64,000 bases of DNA from Brevibacterium spongiae (GCF_026168515.1 NZ_CP093443.1:1302001-1366000), one strand, 5' to 3'; positions 7,834 to 18,959 are shown, counted from the stretch's first letter. Made by a program: numbers and translations. The notes: generated by a model not told the origin, from the letters alone.

Positions 7834-8927
7834 CCACAGCCGTGAATGAGGATCTCTCGACATTCACCACCTTCCGCCTCGGCGGTCCGGCACGGCACGT
7901 GACCATCGCCGAGACCCGCGAGGAGCTGCTGGACTTCTGCCGCGCTCACCCGATGGAGCTGAGCGGTGCAGACCGCTCGGACGTCCTCTTCATCGGGGGC
8001 GGTTCGAACCTGCTCATCTCCGATGACGGCTTCGACGGTGCGGTGTGCGTCGTACGCACGACGGGCGTGAACACGACCGAGACCAGCACGGTCGACACAC
8101 AGGTCACCGCCGAGGCGGGGGAGGACTGGGATGCGTTCGTCGCCCACACCCTCGACCTCGGTCTGTCCGGGCTCGAAGCGCTCTCCGGCATTCCCGGCTC
8201 GGTCGGGGCGACCCCGATCCAGAATGTGGGCGCCTACGGCACCGAGGTCGGTGAGCTCATCACCTCCGTCGAGGTCTTCGACCGTGTTGCCGGGCAGATC
8301 CGCCACCTCAGCGCCGTCGAACTCGAATTCGGCTACCGCACCTCGGCGCTCAAACGGGCGCAGATCGCGGCCGGCACCCCGCAGTTCGTCGTGTTGTCGG
8401 TGACCTTCGACCTCCAGCGCAGCGAACTCTCCCTGCCTGTGCGCTACGCCCAGCTGGCATCGACCCTGGACGTCGAGATCGGCACCCGAGTCCCGGCGGC
8501 ACTCGTGCGGGACAACGTCATCGCTCTGCGTCGCTCCAAGGGCATGGTCCTCGATGCGACCGACTATGATTCCTGGTCGGCCGGGTCGTTCTTCACCAAC
8601 CCCATCGTCGACGATCCCGAGAAGCTGCCGGCGGAGGCCCCGAGGTATCCGGTGACCGATCCGCTCAGCGGGGCGAAGATCGAAGGGAAGACGAAGACCT
8701 CAGCGGCCTGGCTGATCGAGCACGCCGGGTTCGCCAAGGGGTTCAGCATCGGTGAGGGGCGTGCGGCCCTGTCGAACCGACACACTCTGGCGCTGACGAA
8801 TCGCGGACACGCGAAGACGGCCGATGTGGTCGAACTCGCACGCGCCGTCGTCGACGGCGTCGAGGACGCCTTCGGCATCACCCTCGAACCGGAACCGACG
8901 TTCATCGGCTGCGCACTGAACCGGTGA
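7830..8927 (+). CDS. murB: UDP-N-acetylenolpyruvoylglucosamine reductase
   Basis: MurB makes UDP-N-acetylmuramate with NADPH and FAD in the first committed steps of peptidoglycan synthesis in the cytoplasm. The 365-aa product has the start FTTFRLGGPARHV, the FAD-binding GGGSNLLISDDGFDG, the segment LSGIPGSVGATPIQNVGAYG, and the C-terminal AAWLIEHAGFAKGF and SNRHTLALTNRGHAKTADV with EPEPTFIG. Start GTG 7830 overlaps the upstream stop by 4 nt; a longer open frame extends into the dehydratase gene and is not needed. Confidence 0.95.
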   Translation: MTTAVNEDLSTFTTFRLGGPARHVTIAETREELLDFCRAHPMELSGADRSDVLFIGGGSNLLISDDGFDGAVCVVRTTGVNTTETSTVDTQVTAEAGEDWDAFVAHTLDLGLSGLEALSGIPGSVGATPIQNVGAYGTEVGELITSVEVFDRVAGQIRHLSAVELEFGYRTSALKRAQIAAGTPQFVVLSVTFDLQRSELSLPVRYAQLASTLDVEIGTRVPAALVRDNVIALRRSKGMVLDATDYDSWSAGSFFTNPIVDDPEKLPAEAPRYPVTDPLSGAKIEGKTKTSAAWLIEHAGFAKGFSIGEGRAALSNRHTLALTNRGHAKTADVVELARAVVDGVEDAFGITLEPEPTFIGCALNR

Positions 8928-8969
8928 GGACCGCCGTGGCGAAGCAGGGTCTTCTTTAGACTGGTGGGC

Positions 8970-10619
8970 GTGTCTCCACGTCGCAGAACCATCACCCTGA
9001 TCATCACCCTGGCAGTGGTCGGTCTCCTGACCCTGCCGTGGGCGCTGTTCACCTCGCGAGCCGATCTCACCTTCGGTCCGCACGAAGCGCAGTACCAGAT
9101 CACAGCGGACTCCCGGCTGACCGTCGACTTCGGTCCGCTGGGAAAGCTGCTGGTTCCCGCTGAGGACTTCATTCCGCTCGGCCTCGGGCTGCAGGTCTCC
9201 ATCGGTGAGATCCCGGTCTCCGGGGATGCCAGTGATGAGCAGCGGCCCGCGGCTGATCCCGGCGACGTCGAGGACCCCGGCGGGGGAGCCGTCGACACCC
9301 TCGGGGGAGACATCGCCTCGTATGCGACGCTGTTCTCGGCCCCGCAGGCTCAGATCGACCAGGTCATCCAGGGGCTGAGCCAGGAGATCCTCACCCGTTG
9401 GGCGCTCGCGATCTGCGTGATCACCGGGGGCCTGGTCGGATTCGCCGTGTTTCTCGGCCCGCAGCGCATGAGCGCCGTATCCCGTGCCTTCGTCGGCAAG
9501 GAGCTCCTCGGCATCGGACTGGTCGTCGTGTTCGTCCTCACCGGCCTCGGCACCGTCGTACTCAACCGGCCGAAGCCGATCTCAGCCGATCCGGCCTTCG
9601 ACGGAACGCCCCTGGCCGGATCCCAGGTCACGGGCCGCCTCGGCGGGATCATCGACACCGCGTTCACCGCGGTGCAGGACTTCGCCGACGACAACGATGC
9701 GTTCTACGACCAGGTGCTTCACACGCTGCGCGCTGAATGGAACGACCGGCCGATCTCCGGGAACTGGACCGATCAGGGCCTGGTCCCGCCCGCCGGTGCG
9801 GGAGACTCCGGGGGAGACGGCGGGGCCGCCTCGGGGGAGGACAGGGGAGTCACGACATTCGTCTTCGCCTCCGATATCCACTGCAACGTCGGAATGGCCC
9901 GCGTCGTCGGAGAGGTCGCGGCGATGAGCCGCGCCGATGCGTACATCGACGGCGGCGACATCTCCATGACCGGCACCTCGGCGGAGAACTACTGCCTCGA
10001 CGTGCTCGACGATGAGCTGCCGGACACGCTGCCGCGGATGATCGTCAAGGGCAATCACGACTCCATGGAGACGACCCGGCACGCGAAGAGCGCGGGATGG
10101 AAGGTGCTCGAGGATTCGACGGCCGAACTCGGCGGAGTCACGTTCTTCGGTGCCGCAGACCCCCGACGCACCGTCTTCGGCTCCGGACCGCAGCTGGAGA
10201 CGGAACTCACCGCCGACCAATACGCGCAGCGACTGCGCGACGAAGCCTGCGCAGCCGACTTCGACATCATGCTCATCCACGATCCGGCGGTCGGCGCCCC
10301 TGCGCTGCGCTCGGGGTGTGCCGACTACGCTCTCAGCGGACACTGGCACCGGCGCGTGGGGCCGGAGACGTTCGGATCGGGAGTTCGCTACGTGAGTTCG
10401 ACGACGGGCGGGGCGCTGCCGAATGCGCTCACCCCGGGACCGCTGCGGATGGATGCGGAGCTGAGCATCATCCGCGTGGACAACCGGACGAAGCGCCCCA
10501 TCGACATGCAGCTGATCACGGTCAACCCCGAGCGGGAAGTCCGAATCGACCCATGGGTGAGGTTCCCGCGGCCCCTGCCGCTCGCAGCCCAGCCGCCCAC
10601 CGAGGAGACGAGCGGATGA
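8970..10619 (+). CDS. Membrane-anchored metallophosphoesterase
   Basis: The 549-aa product has an N-terminal membrane helix (TITLIITLAVVGLLTLPWAL), a beta-rich extracytoplasmic segment, two further hydrophobic helices near residues 150-200, an acidic Gly-rich linker and a C-terminal calcineurin-like phosphoesterase domain. Metal-site motifs are FVFASDIHCN, IDGGDIS, KGNHDSME, LIHDPA and SGHWHR. The substrate is unknown. Two GTG codons compete, 8964 and 8970. A -10-like TAGACT at 8957-8962 lies 7 nt before 8970 and there is no ribosome binding site, so a leaderless transcript starting at 8970 is favoured. The gene begins 42 bp after murB. Confidence 0.85.
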   Translation: MSPRRRTITLIITLAVVGLLTLPWALFTSRADLTFGPHEAQYQITADSRLTVDFGPLGKLLVPAEDFIPLGLGLQVSIGEIPVSGDASDEQRPAADPGDVEDPGGGAVDTLGGDIASYATLFSAPQAQIDQVIQGLSQEILTRWALAICVITGGLVGFAVFLGPQRMSAVSRAFVGKELLGIGLVVVFVLTGLGTVVLNRPKPISADPAFDGTPLAGSQVTGRLGGIIDTAFTAVQDFADDNDAFYDQVLHTLRAEWNDRPISGNWTDQGLVPPAGAGDSGGDGGAASGEDRGVTTFVFASDIHCNVGMARVVGEVAAMSRADAYIDGGDISMTGTSAENYCLDVLDDELPDTLPRMIVKGNHDSMETTRHAKSAGWKVLEDSTAELGGVTFFGAADPRRTVFGSGPQLETELTADQYAQRLRDEACAADFDIMLIHDPAVGAPALRSGCADYALSGHWHRRVGPETFGSGVRYVSSTTGGALPNALTPGPLRMDAELSIIRVDNRTKRPIDMQLITVNPEREVRIDPWVRFPRPLPLAAQPPTEETSG

Positions 10620-10659
10620 GTGAGCGTCGACACGCTCAGACAGCCCTTCGGGACGTCGG

Positions 10660-10690
10660 TTCGACGAACTGCGGTCGGGCACGGTATGCT
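10660..10690 (+). promoter_or_regulatory. Probable promoter of tRNA-Trp and possibly secE-nusG
   Basis: TTCGAC (10660-10665) and TATGCT (10685-10690) are separated by 19 bp and lie about 55 bp before the tRNA. The match is moderate and based only on sequence. Confidence 0.4.
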
Positions 10691-10745
10691 CGTTTTTCGT
10701 GGTCGGGCACCACGGAGATCCGCAAGGCTCTCACCGTCCGACCGA

Positions 10746-10818
10746 AGGGGTGTGGCGCAATTGGTAGCGCAACGGTCTCCAAAACCGTAGGTTGCAGGTT
10801 CGAGTCCTGTCACCCCTG
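10746..10818 (+). tRNA. tRNA-Trp (anticodon CCA)
   Basis: The 73-nt cloverleaf is clear: acceptor AGGGGTG (10746-10752) pairs with CACCCCT (10811-10817) and the discriminator base is G. The D arm is GCGC/GCGC, the anticodon stem ACGGT/ACCGT encloses CTCCAAA with anticodon CCA, and the T arm GCAGG/CCTGT encloses TTCGAGT. No CCA end is encoded. It lies upstream of secE, as in many actinobacteria. Confidence 0.97.
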
Positions 10819-10914
10819 CGCAGTTGACTCTGCCGAAGTCCCATCGGCCAGGCGCCGTCCTCGACCGGCAAGAACAATTGTGAAGCCCCAACGAAACCGA
10901 CCGATTGAGGATGT

Positions 10915-11193
10915 GTGAGCGACACACCGGCAAAGAAGACTGGCAGCGCACCCAGCAGTGCCTCCGGTCCCAAGAAGCTCGGGTTCTTCGGACGAATCCT
11001 GCAGTTCTTCCGCGAGGTTGTGGCAGAACTCGAGAAGGTCGTCACCCCGACGCGGAAGCAGCTGGTCAATTACACGCTGGTCGTGCTGGGCTTCATTCTG
11101 TTCATGATGCTTCTCGTCACCGGCCTCGACCTGGTGTTCGGCAAACTCGTCGGATTCGTCTTCGGCGGAACGCCGCTGTGGCCTTTGTGGTGA
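10915..11193 (+). CDS. secE: Preprotein translocase subunit SecE
   Basis: SecE clamps SecY in the Sec channel. The 92-aa product has a polar N-terminus, the conserved amphipathic region FFREVVAELEKVVTPTRKQL and a single membrane helix (VVLGFILFMMLLVTGLDLVF). Start GTG at 10915 follows a short GAGG element. The gene order secE-nusG-rplK-rplA is conserved. Confidence 0.93.
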   Translation: MSDTPAKKTGSAPSSASGPKKLGFFGRILQFFREVVAELEKVVTPTRKQLVNYTLVVLGFILFMMLLVTGLDLVFGKLVGFVFGGTPLWPLW

Positions 11194-11275
11194 CACGCTG
11201 AATCCAGCGATGCACCTTATGCTGAATCTTCACTCCCATCCGGGAATCACAACACGCGAAGCGAGGAATTGATCG

Positions 11276-12166
11276 GTGTCGGATACCAACTCACCTGAGC
11301 AGGAGACCCCTGAGACCCAGGACGTCACTCCCGAGGAGTCGGGTGCCGCTGTGGTGCCCGAAACCGAAGCCGCGGACGTCGACGCAGTCGATGCCGACGA
11401 CGTGACCGCCGAAGAGGCCGACACCGAGGCGGCCGAGCCCACCGCTGATGCGGACGTTGCTGAGTCCGATGATTCAGATGCTGCCGCGGATGCCGGCGAC
11501 GGCGACTCTGCAGACGGCGATGCCGAGGAAGCCGGTGCCGACGAAGTCGACCCGGCCGAGGAGTTCAAGTCCGAGCTGCGCATGCAGGAGGGTGACTGGT
11601 ACGTCATCCACTCCTACGCCGGCTACGAGAACCGCGTGAAGCAGAATCTCGAGAACCGCACCATCAGCCTCAACCTCGAAGAGTACATCTTCGAATCGCA
11701 GGTGCCGATGGAAGACGTCGTCGAGATCAAGAACGGCCAGCGCAAGCAGGTTCGTCGCGTCCGCATCCCCGGCTACGTGCTCGTCCGCATGGAACTGACC
11801 GACGAATCGTGGGGCGCCGTGCGCCACACACCGGGCGTCACCGGATTCGTCGGCAACGCCTACGACCCGACCCCGCTGTCGATCGACGAGGTCTTCTCGA
11901 TGCTCGCCCCGGTCTTCGAAGAGCGCCAAGCCGAAGCCGCCGCTGCCGAAGGCCCGGCCGCCGAGGCTGCTGCGAAGTCCGCCCCGATCACCGAGGTGGA
12001 GTTCGAGGTCGGCGAGTCCGTGCTCGTCAAGGAAGGCTCCTTCGAGGGCCACCCCGCCACCATCCAGGAGATCCGTCCCGAATCGCAGAAGCTCACCGTG
12101 CTCCTGTCGATCTTCGAACGCGATGTGCCCGTCGAGCTCGGCTTCGACCAGGTCAGCAAGCTCTGA
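11276..12166 (+). CDS. nusG: Transcription termination/antitermination factor NusG
   Basis: NusG binds RNA polymerase and links it to Rho or the ribosome. The 296-aa product is long for the family because of an acidic Asp/Glu/Ala-rich N-terminal extension of about 100 residues. The NGN domain starts at [20 protein letters not shown], and the C-terminal KOW domain includes [21 protein letters not shown] short Ala/Glu-rich linker joins the two. Acidic extensions occur in other actinobacterial NusG proteins, though the length varies. The GTG at 11276 follows GAGGAATT. Confidence 0.95.
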   Translation: MSDTNSPEQETPETQDVTPEESGAAVVPETEAADVDAVDADDVTAEEADTEAAEPTADADVAESDDSDAAADAGDGDSADGDAEEAGADEVDPAEEFKSELRMQEGDWYVIHSYAGYENRVKQNLENRTISLNLEEYIFESQVPMEDVVEIKNGQRKQVRRVRIPGYVLVRMELTDESWGAVRHTPGVTGFVGNAYDPTPLSIDEVFSMLAPVFEERQAEAAAAEGPAAEAAAKSAPITEVEFEVGESVLVKEGSFEGHPATIQEIRPESQKLTVLLSIFERDVPVELGFDQVSKL

Positions 12167-12493
12167 CACCGCACTGATGAGCACGCCGCCGCGCTGCGGC
12201 GGCTCTCCAAGACGAGGGGCCCGGATCATTCCGGGCCCCTCGTCATGTGCGGGGCCACATCGACCGCGTCGGATTCACGTGGGCGGAGGCGAGAACGGCT
12301 GCGTCGGATCCGCGGGGGAGGGGCGGCCGCCTCGGCGATGGGGGATCCGGTGATCCGCCTCACGGACATTTGCTCCCGGGCCCGCGCGCATGGAATACTG
12401 GTGTGGTTTGATTGCGGCCCTTATCGGAGGCCGCCATCGAACGATGTGCTGTATATGTCTGGCACATCGAAACTTCAAGATTAAGGACCGTAC
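12167..12493. promoter_or_regulatory. nusG terminator and rplK-rplA promoter/leader region
   Basis: Two elements stand out in this 327-bp gap. A perfect 14-bp inverted repeat (12211-12224 with 12231-12244, GACGAGGGGCCCGG type, 6-nt loop) is a probable terminator, though no T tract follows. A probable promoter for rplK has TTGCTC (12370-12375) and GAATAC (12393-12398) at 17-18 bp spacing. The remaining leader of about 90 nt may carry ribosomal protein autoregulation, but no specific structure is assigned. Confidence 0.55.
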
Positions 12494-12931
12494 ATGCCTC
12501 CCAAGAAAAAGGTAGCCGGCCTCGTCAAGCTCCAGATTCAGGCAGGTGCCGCTAACCCGGCTCCGCCGATCGGTCCGGCGCTTGCCCAGCACGGCGTCAA
12601 CATCATGGAATTCTGCAAGGCCTACAACGCCGCCACAGAATCCCAGCGTGGAAACATCGTCCCCGTCGAGATCACCGTGTACGAAGATCGTTCGTTCACC
12701 TTCGTTCTCAAGACCCCGCCGGCCGCTGAACTCATCAAGAAGGCCGCTGGAGTGAAGTCGGGTTCGGCTACTCCTCACACCGTCAAGGTCGCTCACCTGA
12801 GCGCCGACCAGGTGCGTGAGATCGCCACCACGAAGATGCCCGACCTGAACGCCAACACCCTGGATCAGGCCGACCGCATCGTTGCCGGAACCGCGCGTTC
12901 CATGGGCATCACCACCGACATCGAGGTCTGA
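12494..12931 (+). CDS. rplK: Large ribosomal subunit protein uL11
   Basis: uL11 forms the stalk base at the GTPase centre and binds 23S rRNA. The 145-aa product starts [20 protein letters not shown] followed by [20 protein letters not shown], with the Pro-rich hinge typical of the family. The length is normal. It is followed 64 bp later by rplA, the usual pair. Confidence 0.97.
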   Translation: MPPKKKVAGLVKLQIQAGAANPAPPIGPALAQHGVNIMEFCKAYNAATESQRGNIVPVEITVYEDRSFTFVLKTPPAAELIKKAAGVKSGSATPHTVKVAHLSADQVREIATTKMPDLNANTLDQADRIVAGTARSMGITTDIEV

Positions 12932-12995
12932 GACCTTACCCCACACAGTGGCAGGGCCCACGCAGCCCACACCACGACTGCAAGGAGCAAAGCAG

Positions 12996-13691
12996 ATGGC
13001 AAAGCGTTCTAAGGCCTACCAGGCCGCGGCTGAGAAGATCGCCGCAGATGTGAACTACGAACCGGCTCAGGCAATCGCCCTGGCCAAAGAGACCACGGTG
13101 GCAAAGTACGACGCCACTGTCGAGGTCGCCCTCCGCCTGGGTGTTGACCCCCGCAAGGCGGATCAGATGGTGCGCGGCACCGTCAACCTTCCGCATGGTA
13201 CCGGTAAGACCGCCCGGGTCCTGGTGTTCGCTGCCGGCGACCGTGCAGAAGCTGCCCGTGAAGCAGGTGCTGACTACGTCGGCTCCGATGACCTGCTGGA
13301 GAAGGTGGCCGGAGGGTTCACCGACTTCGATGCCGCTGTTGCGACCCCGGACATGATGGGCAAGGTCGGTCGTCTCGGTAAGGTGCTCGGTCCCCGCGGC
13401 CTGATGCCGAACCCGAAGACCGGTACCGTGACCATGGATGTCGCCAAGGCCGTCACCGACATCAAGGGCGGAAAGATCGAATTCCGCGTCGACAAGCACT
13501 CGAACCTGCACTTCATCATCGGAAAGGTCTCCTTCTCCGAGGAAGCTCTGCAGGCGAACTTCGAGGCCGCCATCGACGAGATCCTGCGTCTGAAGCCGTC
13601 CTCCTCGAAGGGCCGCTACATCAGCAAGGCCACGATCACGACCTCGAACGGCCCCGCCGTTCCGGTCGACCACTCGGGTCTGCGCATCTGA
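12996..13691 (+). CDS. rplA: Large ribosomal subunit protein uL1
   Basis: uL1 forms the L1 stalk of the ribosome and often represses its own operon. The 231-aa product has [15 protein letters not shown] at the start and the signature [20 protein letters not shown] in the middle, as expected. The ATG at 12996 follows CAAGGAG. A strong hairpin follows the stop. Confidence 0.97.
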   Translation: MAKRSKAYQAAAEKIAADVNYEPAQAIALAKETTVAKYDATVEVALRLGVDPRKADQMVRGTVNLPHGTGKTARVLVFAAGDRAEAAREAGADYVGSDDLLEKVAGGFTDFDAAVATPDMMGKVGRLGKVLGPRGLMPNPKTGTVTMDVAKAVTDIKGGKIEFRVDKHSNLHFIIGKVSFSEEALQANFEAAIDEILRLKPSSSKGRYISKATITTSNGPAVPVDHSGLRI

Positions 13692-13712
13692 TCGACTGAT
13701 CAGGCCAGACGA

Positions 13713-13748
13713 GAGGGCGGGAAGCGAACATTCGCTTCCCGCCCTCTT
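13713..13748 (+). terminator. Rho-independent-type terminator after rplA
   Basis: A strong hairpin with arms GAGGGCGGGAAGCGAA and TTCGCTTCCCGCCCTC (about 13714-13745, tiny loop) follows the rplA stop by about 20 bp. Only a short T run follows. It is immediately adjacent to the 56-bp palindrome. Confidence 0.8.
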
Positions 13749-13749
13749 G

Positions 13750-13805
13750 CTACCTGACGGGTCCCCAGCACCCTGGCGCCAGGGTGCTGGGGACCCGTCA
13801 GGTAG
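13750..13805. repeat. 56-bp palindrome, copy 1 (perfect)
   Basis: This is a perfect palindrome with 28-bp arms and no loop. The outer end reads CTACCTGACGGGTCCCC and the centre is CTGGCGCCAG. It lies between rplA and the GAF-domain regulator. Two further copies with the same length, ends and centre occur at 16937-16992 and 18092-18147, so it is a repeated element and not just a terminator. Confidence 0.95.
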
Positions 13806-13921
13806 TGCGGAGGGCTGCTCCTGTGGTCGGGTGAGGTCTTGCCCGAACGCGGGACGACGGTAAGCTTGGGAGAGTTCGAGGCTCTTCTCAGATACTCGCC
13901 AATGGAGGTGACTCGTCGGCC

Positions 13922-15217
13922 ATGGATTCGACGCTGCTGCTTGAAGACGCTTATCAGCGCGCCGTGCGCCGGGCGCATGAGAACCTGCATCCGCAGTCGC
14001 CTGGTCTGTCATCGATCGAAGCGGCCCGGGAACATACTCATCTTCACGGTGTGCGCGCCTCGGTGCTGGAATCCTGGAATCGATCGCTCGATCGTCTGCG
14101 GGACCCTGCGGGTGCTCGGGTGCATGTGGCGTATGAATCCCAGCAGCTGTCCGAGGTGAGACGTCGACACCCTTTTCACACGATCATGCCGCTGCTGCGA
14201 TCGCATCTGATCGAACCCGCGAAGGATGCCGGCCTGTTGGCGGCGCTCGGTGATGAGCACGGACGCCTTTTGTGGGTGGAAGGCGAGCGGAGCGTGCGCA
14301 ATCGGGCAGAGTCCATGGGCTTCGTGCCCGGAGCCGACTGGTCAGAGGAGATCATGGGCACCTCGGCGCCCGGCCTGGCCCTGCAGTCGGGATCTGCCGT
14401 GCAGATCAGCCGGGCCGAGCATTTCGCCCCCGACGTCCACTCGTGGAGCTGCAGCGCAGTGCCCGTGACGCACCCGCTGACCGGGCAGGTCATCGGCATC
14501 ATGGACATCACCGGCGGCGACGACGCGGTGTCCTCAATCGTTTTGCCGCTGCTCTCGTCGACGGCGAAGGCCGCCGGTGCCCGCTTGTCCGAGCTCTATA
14601 CGCCGCACCAGGGACGATGGGACGGCGCCGAGGTGGCCGAAACGGAACTCACCGTGCTCGGCTCCGGTCCCGCCCTGAGCTCTCCCGACCGGCCGACCAT
14701 ATCGCTGACCAGGCGACACGCCGAGATTCTGCTTCTGCTTCACCGCAGTCCCGACGGAATCACCGGTTCCGGTCTCGTCGAACGACTGTGGCCGATCGGC
14801 GGCAGCGAAGTCACCGTGCGCGCGGAGATCACCCGGCTGCGCAGAGCCATCGGCGGTTTCGAGGACCTGAGCATCGAAGCTCGCCCCTATCGTCTCCGTG
14901 GGCATCTGCACTCTGATCTGGATCGGACCCTCCAGGCACTGGCGCAGGGCGACATCGACTCCGCGCTCGAGCTGTATCGGGGGCGTGTGCTACCGGACTC
15001 GGACGCTCCGGGTGTGAGGGAGATCGGAGCCGAGGTGGATGCGCTGATGCGCGAGTCCCTCCTGCAGGACGGCACCTGGCAGCAGCTGTGGCGCTATGCC
15101 GAACTCCCGGACTTCCGTGATGACAGCGAGATCCTCATGGCCGTTCTCAGACTCGCGCCTCCCGATGCCGTCGAACGCAATATGGCTGTCGTGCGTTTGG
15201 AGGCACTCGGGCGCTGA
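13922..15217 (+). CDS. GAF-domain transcriptional regulator (AcoR-like sensor part)
   Basis: The 431-aa product has an N-terminal region like the sensor part of AcoR-type activators ([30 protein letters not shown], then a GAF-like domain with [20 protein letters not shown] and [20 protein letters not shown]). The sigma-54 AAA+ domain is absent. Instead the C-terminal half has a winged-helix-like DNA-binding part ([20 protein letters not shown], then [17 protein letters not shown]). Its position before an aldehyde and an alcohol dehydrogenase suggests it controls them; this is inference. The ATG at 13922 is preceded by GGAGGTGA at about 10 nt. Confidence 0.75.
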   Translation: MDSTLLLEDAYQRAVRRAHENLHPQSPGLSSIEAAREHTHLHGVRASVLESWNRSLDRLRDPAGARVHVAYESQQLSEVRRRHPFHTIMPLLRSHLIEPAKDAGLLAALGDEHGRLLWVEGERSVRNRAESMGFVPGADWSEEIMGTSAPGLALQSGSAVQISRAEHFAPDVHSWSCSAVPVTHPLTGQVIGIMDITGGDDAVSSIVLPLLSSTAKAAGARLSELYTPHQGRWDGAEVAETELTVLGSGPALSSPDRPTISLTRRHAEILLLLHRSPDGITGSGLVERLWPIGGSEVTVRAEITRLRRAIGGFEDLSIEARPYRLRGHLHSDLDRTLQALAQGDIDSALELYRGRVLPDSDAPGVREIGAEVDALMRESLLQDGTWQQLWRYAELPDFRDDSEILMAVLRLAPPDAVERNMAVVRLEALGR

Positions 15218-15318
15218 GAGCCTTCGGGGCTCCGGCTCTTACGATGCGCGGGCCGATCAGTGTGCTGCCGCAGGGTACGGGGGAGCCGGCGGTCCTTTCT
15301 TCTCTCTGCGGAATGTGA

Positions 15319-15340
15319 TGCAACCCACGTGCAACGTTGC
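15319..15340. promoter_or_regulatory. Candidate operator upstream of the aldehyde dehydrogenase gene
   Basis: A perfect 10-bp palindrome GCAACGTTGC lies at 15331-15340, and the half-site TGCAAC occurs twice (15319-15324 and 15330-15335). The position, about 65-85 bp before the ALDH start, suits a binding site for the neighbouring GAF regulator. A second weaker dyad GTGT-TC-ACAC lies near 15355. No binding evidence exists. Confidence 0.4.
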
Positions 15341-15404
15341 CTTCAGTAGCGTCGTGTTCACACGGAGAACTTCCGGTGAAAGCAGACGCATCAAAGGAGT
15401 TGCA

Positions 15405-16928
<1,524 letters not shown>

Positions 16929-16936
16929 CCCATTTG

Positions 16937-16992
16937 CTACCCGACGGCGCCCCAGCAACCTGGCGCCACGGTGCTGGGGCGCCGTCGGGTAG
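16937..16992. repeat. 56-bp palindrome, copy 2
   Basis: The same element as copy 1, with outer ends CTACCCGACGGCGCCCC and centre TGGCGCCA. 26 of 28 arm positions pair; the two mismatches are an A/G and a C/C near the centre. It starts 9 bp after the ALDH stop, before the alcohol dehydrogenase. Confidence 0.93.
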
Positions 16993-17051
16993 TTCCACCA
17001 CAGACTCAAGCCCCGTTTGCCAAGTGAATCCTCATCATCACAAAGGAGCGA

Positions 17052-18074
17052 ATGATGTCCGCAATGAAAGCAGCAGTCGTAGAGGGCTTCGGCCAGGAAC
17101 TGGTCGTCGGTGACAACCCTATTCCCGAGCCCGGTCCCGGTCAGGCATTGGTCAAGCTCATCGCCTCAGGCGTCTGCCACACCGACCTGCACGCCGCACA
17201 TGGCGATTGGCCGGTCAAGCCGAAGGTTCCACTCATTCCCGGTCACGAAGGTGTCGGCATCGTCGAAAAAATCGGCGAAGGCGTCACCGATGTCGAGGTC
17301 GGCCAGATGATCGGCAACGCCTGGCTGTGGTCAGCCTGCGGAACCTGCGAGCACTGCCGTCAGGGATGGGAGACGCTCTGCGAGTCTCAGGTCAACGGCG
17401 GATACGGCATCGACGGATCCTTCGGCGAGTACATGCTCGTCGACACGAAGTTCGCCGCGACCATTCCCGATGGTGCCGATCCTTATGAGATCGCCCCTGT
17501 CCTGTGCGCCGGAGTCACCGTGTACAAGGGACTCAAGCGCACCGAGGTCAAACCCGGACAATGGGTCGTCATCTCCGGCATCGGCGGACTCGGCCACATC
17601 GCCGTCCAGTACGCCGTGGCCATGGGTATGCGCGTCGTCGCAGTCGACGTCGCCGACGACAAACTGGCGCTGGCGAAGAAGCACGGAGCCGAGATCACCG
17701 TCAATGCCTTCGCCGAGGATCCGGCCGAGATCATTCAAGAGAAGATCGGAGGGTCCCACGGAGTCCTCGTCACCGCGGTCCATCCCGCTGCGTTCGGTCA
17801 GGCGATCGGAATGACCCGCCGAGGCGGCACCATCGTCTTCAACGGTCTGCCGCCCGGAGACTTCCCCGCACCGATCTTCGACATCGTGCTCAAGGGTCTG
17901 ACGATTCGCGGATCGATCGTCGGCACGCGCCAGGACATGGTCGAAGCTCTCGAGTTCTACGCCGCCGGAAAGATCCATCCGACGTTCACGAAGCGCCCGT
18001 TGGGTGACATCAATGCGATCTTCGACGAGATGATCCACGGCAAGATCGACGGACGAGTCGTCATCGAATACTGA
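17052..18074 (+). CDS. adhP: Zinc-dependent alcohol dehydrogenase, AdhP-like
   Basis: The 340-aa medium-chain dehydrogenase oxidises primary alcohols with NAD+. The catalytic zinc site is in SGVCHTDLHAAHGDWP and PGHEGVGIVEKIGEG, the structural zinc site in CGTCEHCRQGWETLC, and the Rossmann motif in GIGGLGHIAVQYAVAMG. Sequence style matches propanol-preferring AdhP. The start ATG (17052) has AAAGGAG 4 nt upstream of it; the ATG at 17055 is also possible. With the upstream ALDH it forms an alcohol-to-acid pathway. Confidence 0.9.
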   Translation: MMSAMKAAVVEGFGQELVVGDNPIPEPGPGQALVKLIASGVCHTDLHAAHGDWPVKPKVPLIPGHEGVGIVEKIGEGVTDVEVGQMIGNAWLWSACGTCEHCRQGWETLCESQVNGGYGIDGSFGEYMLVDTKFAATIPDGADPYEIAPVLCAGVTVYKGLKRTEVKPGQWVVISGIGGLGHIAVQYAVAMGMRVVAVDVADDKLALAKKHGAEITVNAFAEDPAEIIQEKIGGSHGVLVTAVHPAAFGQAIGMTRRGGTIVFNGLPPGDFPAPIFDIVLKGLTIRGSIVGTRQDMVEALEFYAAGKIHPTFTKRPLGDINAIFDEMIHGKIDGRVVIEY

Positions 18075-18091
18075 CGAGTCCGCGCCCAGAG

Positions 18092-18147
18092 CTACGTGAC
18101 GGCGCCCCAGCAACCTCGCGCCAGGTTGCTGGGGCGCCGTCAGGTAG
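18092..18147. repeat. 56-bp palindrome, copy 3
   Basis: The same element again, ends CTACGTGACGGCGCCCC and GTCAGGTAG. 26 of 28 arm positions pair, with one mismatch near the outer end and one near the centre. It starts 17 bp after the adhP stop and precedes the rplJ promoter. Confidence 0.93.
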
Positions 18148-18172
18148 TGTGAGGGGGATCTCTGAGGGGCGA

Positions 18173-18203
18173 TTGGACTTGTCGGGAGAGTCTTCGTTAG
18201 ACT
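18173..18203 (+). promoter_or_regulatory. Probable promoter of rplJ-rplL
   Basis: TTGGAC (18173-18178) and TAGACT (18198-18203) are 19 bp apart, just after palindrome copy 3. A leader of roughly 215 nt to the rplJ ATG would follow. Confidence 0.5.
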
Positions 18204-18425
18204 GAATGCACCCAAGACCGTCGGTCTCTGTGGAACCATCAGGATTCGCCATCGAATCTCGGTGCCCGCAGACGAAGACTCCCAGAGAGTGACCCACGCA
18301 GGTGAGCTCGAGATACTTAGCGTTCGATTCCGCATGGAATTCTGCGTCCAAGCGTTTCACGCCTTCCTGCGTGGAGCGCTTTTTCTGTTGTCGGGACAGG
18401 CCGGACGACTTATGAAAGGAACACC
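18204..18425 (+). promoter_or_regulatory. rplJ-rplL mRNA leader, candidate L10-leader autoregulatory RNA
   Basis: The long untranslated leader before rplJ is where bacteria carry the uL10(bL12)4-binding leader. It contains short complementary segments (for example AGACCG/CGGTCT near 18215-18230) and, close to rplJ, a GGAGCGCTTTTTCTG stretch (about 18375-18390) that could act as an attenuator. The assignment rests on position and length, not on a structure model. Confidence 0.45.
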
Positions 18426-18959
18426 ATGGCGAGGCCAGACAAGGCAGCCGCAGTTGAGGAGCTCAAACAGCAGTTTGAGAACTCCGACGCTGTGTTGCTG
18501 ACCGAGTACCGCGGTCTCACCGTCGCGCAGATGAAAGAACTGCGCGTCTCTCTCGGTGAGAACGTCAGCTACGCCGTGGTAAAGAACACGCTGACCAAGA
18601 TTGCAGCCAAGGAAGCCGGGATCACCGGTCTCGATGAGCACCTCAATGGGCCCACCGCGATCGCGTTCGTCACCGGCGAACCCCCTGAGGCTGCCAAGGC
18701 TCTGCGTAACTTTGCCAAGGCGAACGACAAGCTCGTGGTGAAGGGCGGTTACTTCGATGGAACCGCACTCAGCTCCGAGCAGGTCAACCAGCTCGCCGAC
18801 CTCGAATCCCGCGAAGTGCTGCTTGCAAAGGCAGCCGGTGCCATGAAGGCAAGCCTCCACCAGGCGGCTTACCTCTTCACCGCTCCGCTGGTCAAGGCCG
18901 TGCGCACTGTCGATGCCCTCCGCGAGAAGCAGGACGACGCGCCTGCTTCCGACGCCTGA
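18426..18959 (+). CDS. rplJ: Large ribosomal subunit protein uL10
   Basis: uL10 anchors the bL12 stalk on the ribosome. The 177-aa product begins [20 protein letters not shown] and has the family segment [18 protein letters not shown], with a C-terminal helical region that binds bL12. A GAAAGGA binding site precedes the ATG at 18426. rplL follows 59 bp later. Confidence 0.95.
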   Translation: MARPDKAAAVEELKQQFENSDAVLLTEYRGLTVAQMKELRVSLGENVSYAVVKNTLTKIAAKEAGITGLDEHLNGPTAIAFVTGEPPEAAKALRNFAKANDKLVVKGGYFDGTALSSEQVNQLADLESREVLLAKAAGAMKASLHQAAYLFTAPLVKAVRTVDALREKQDDAPASDA

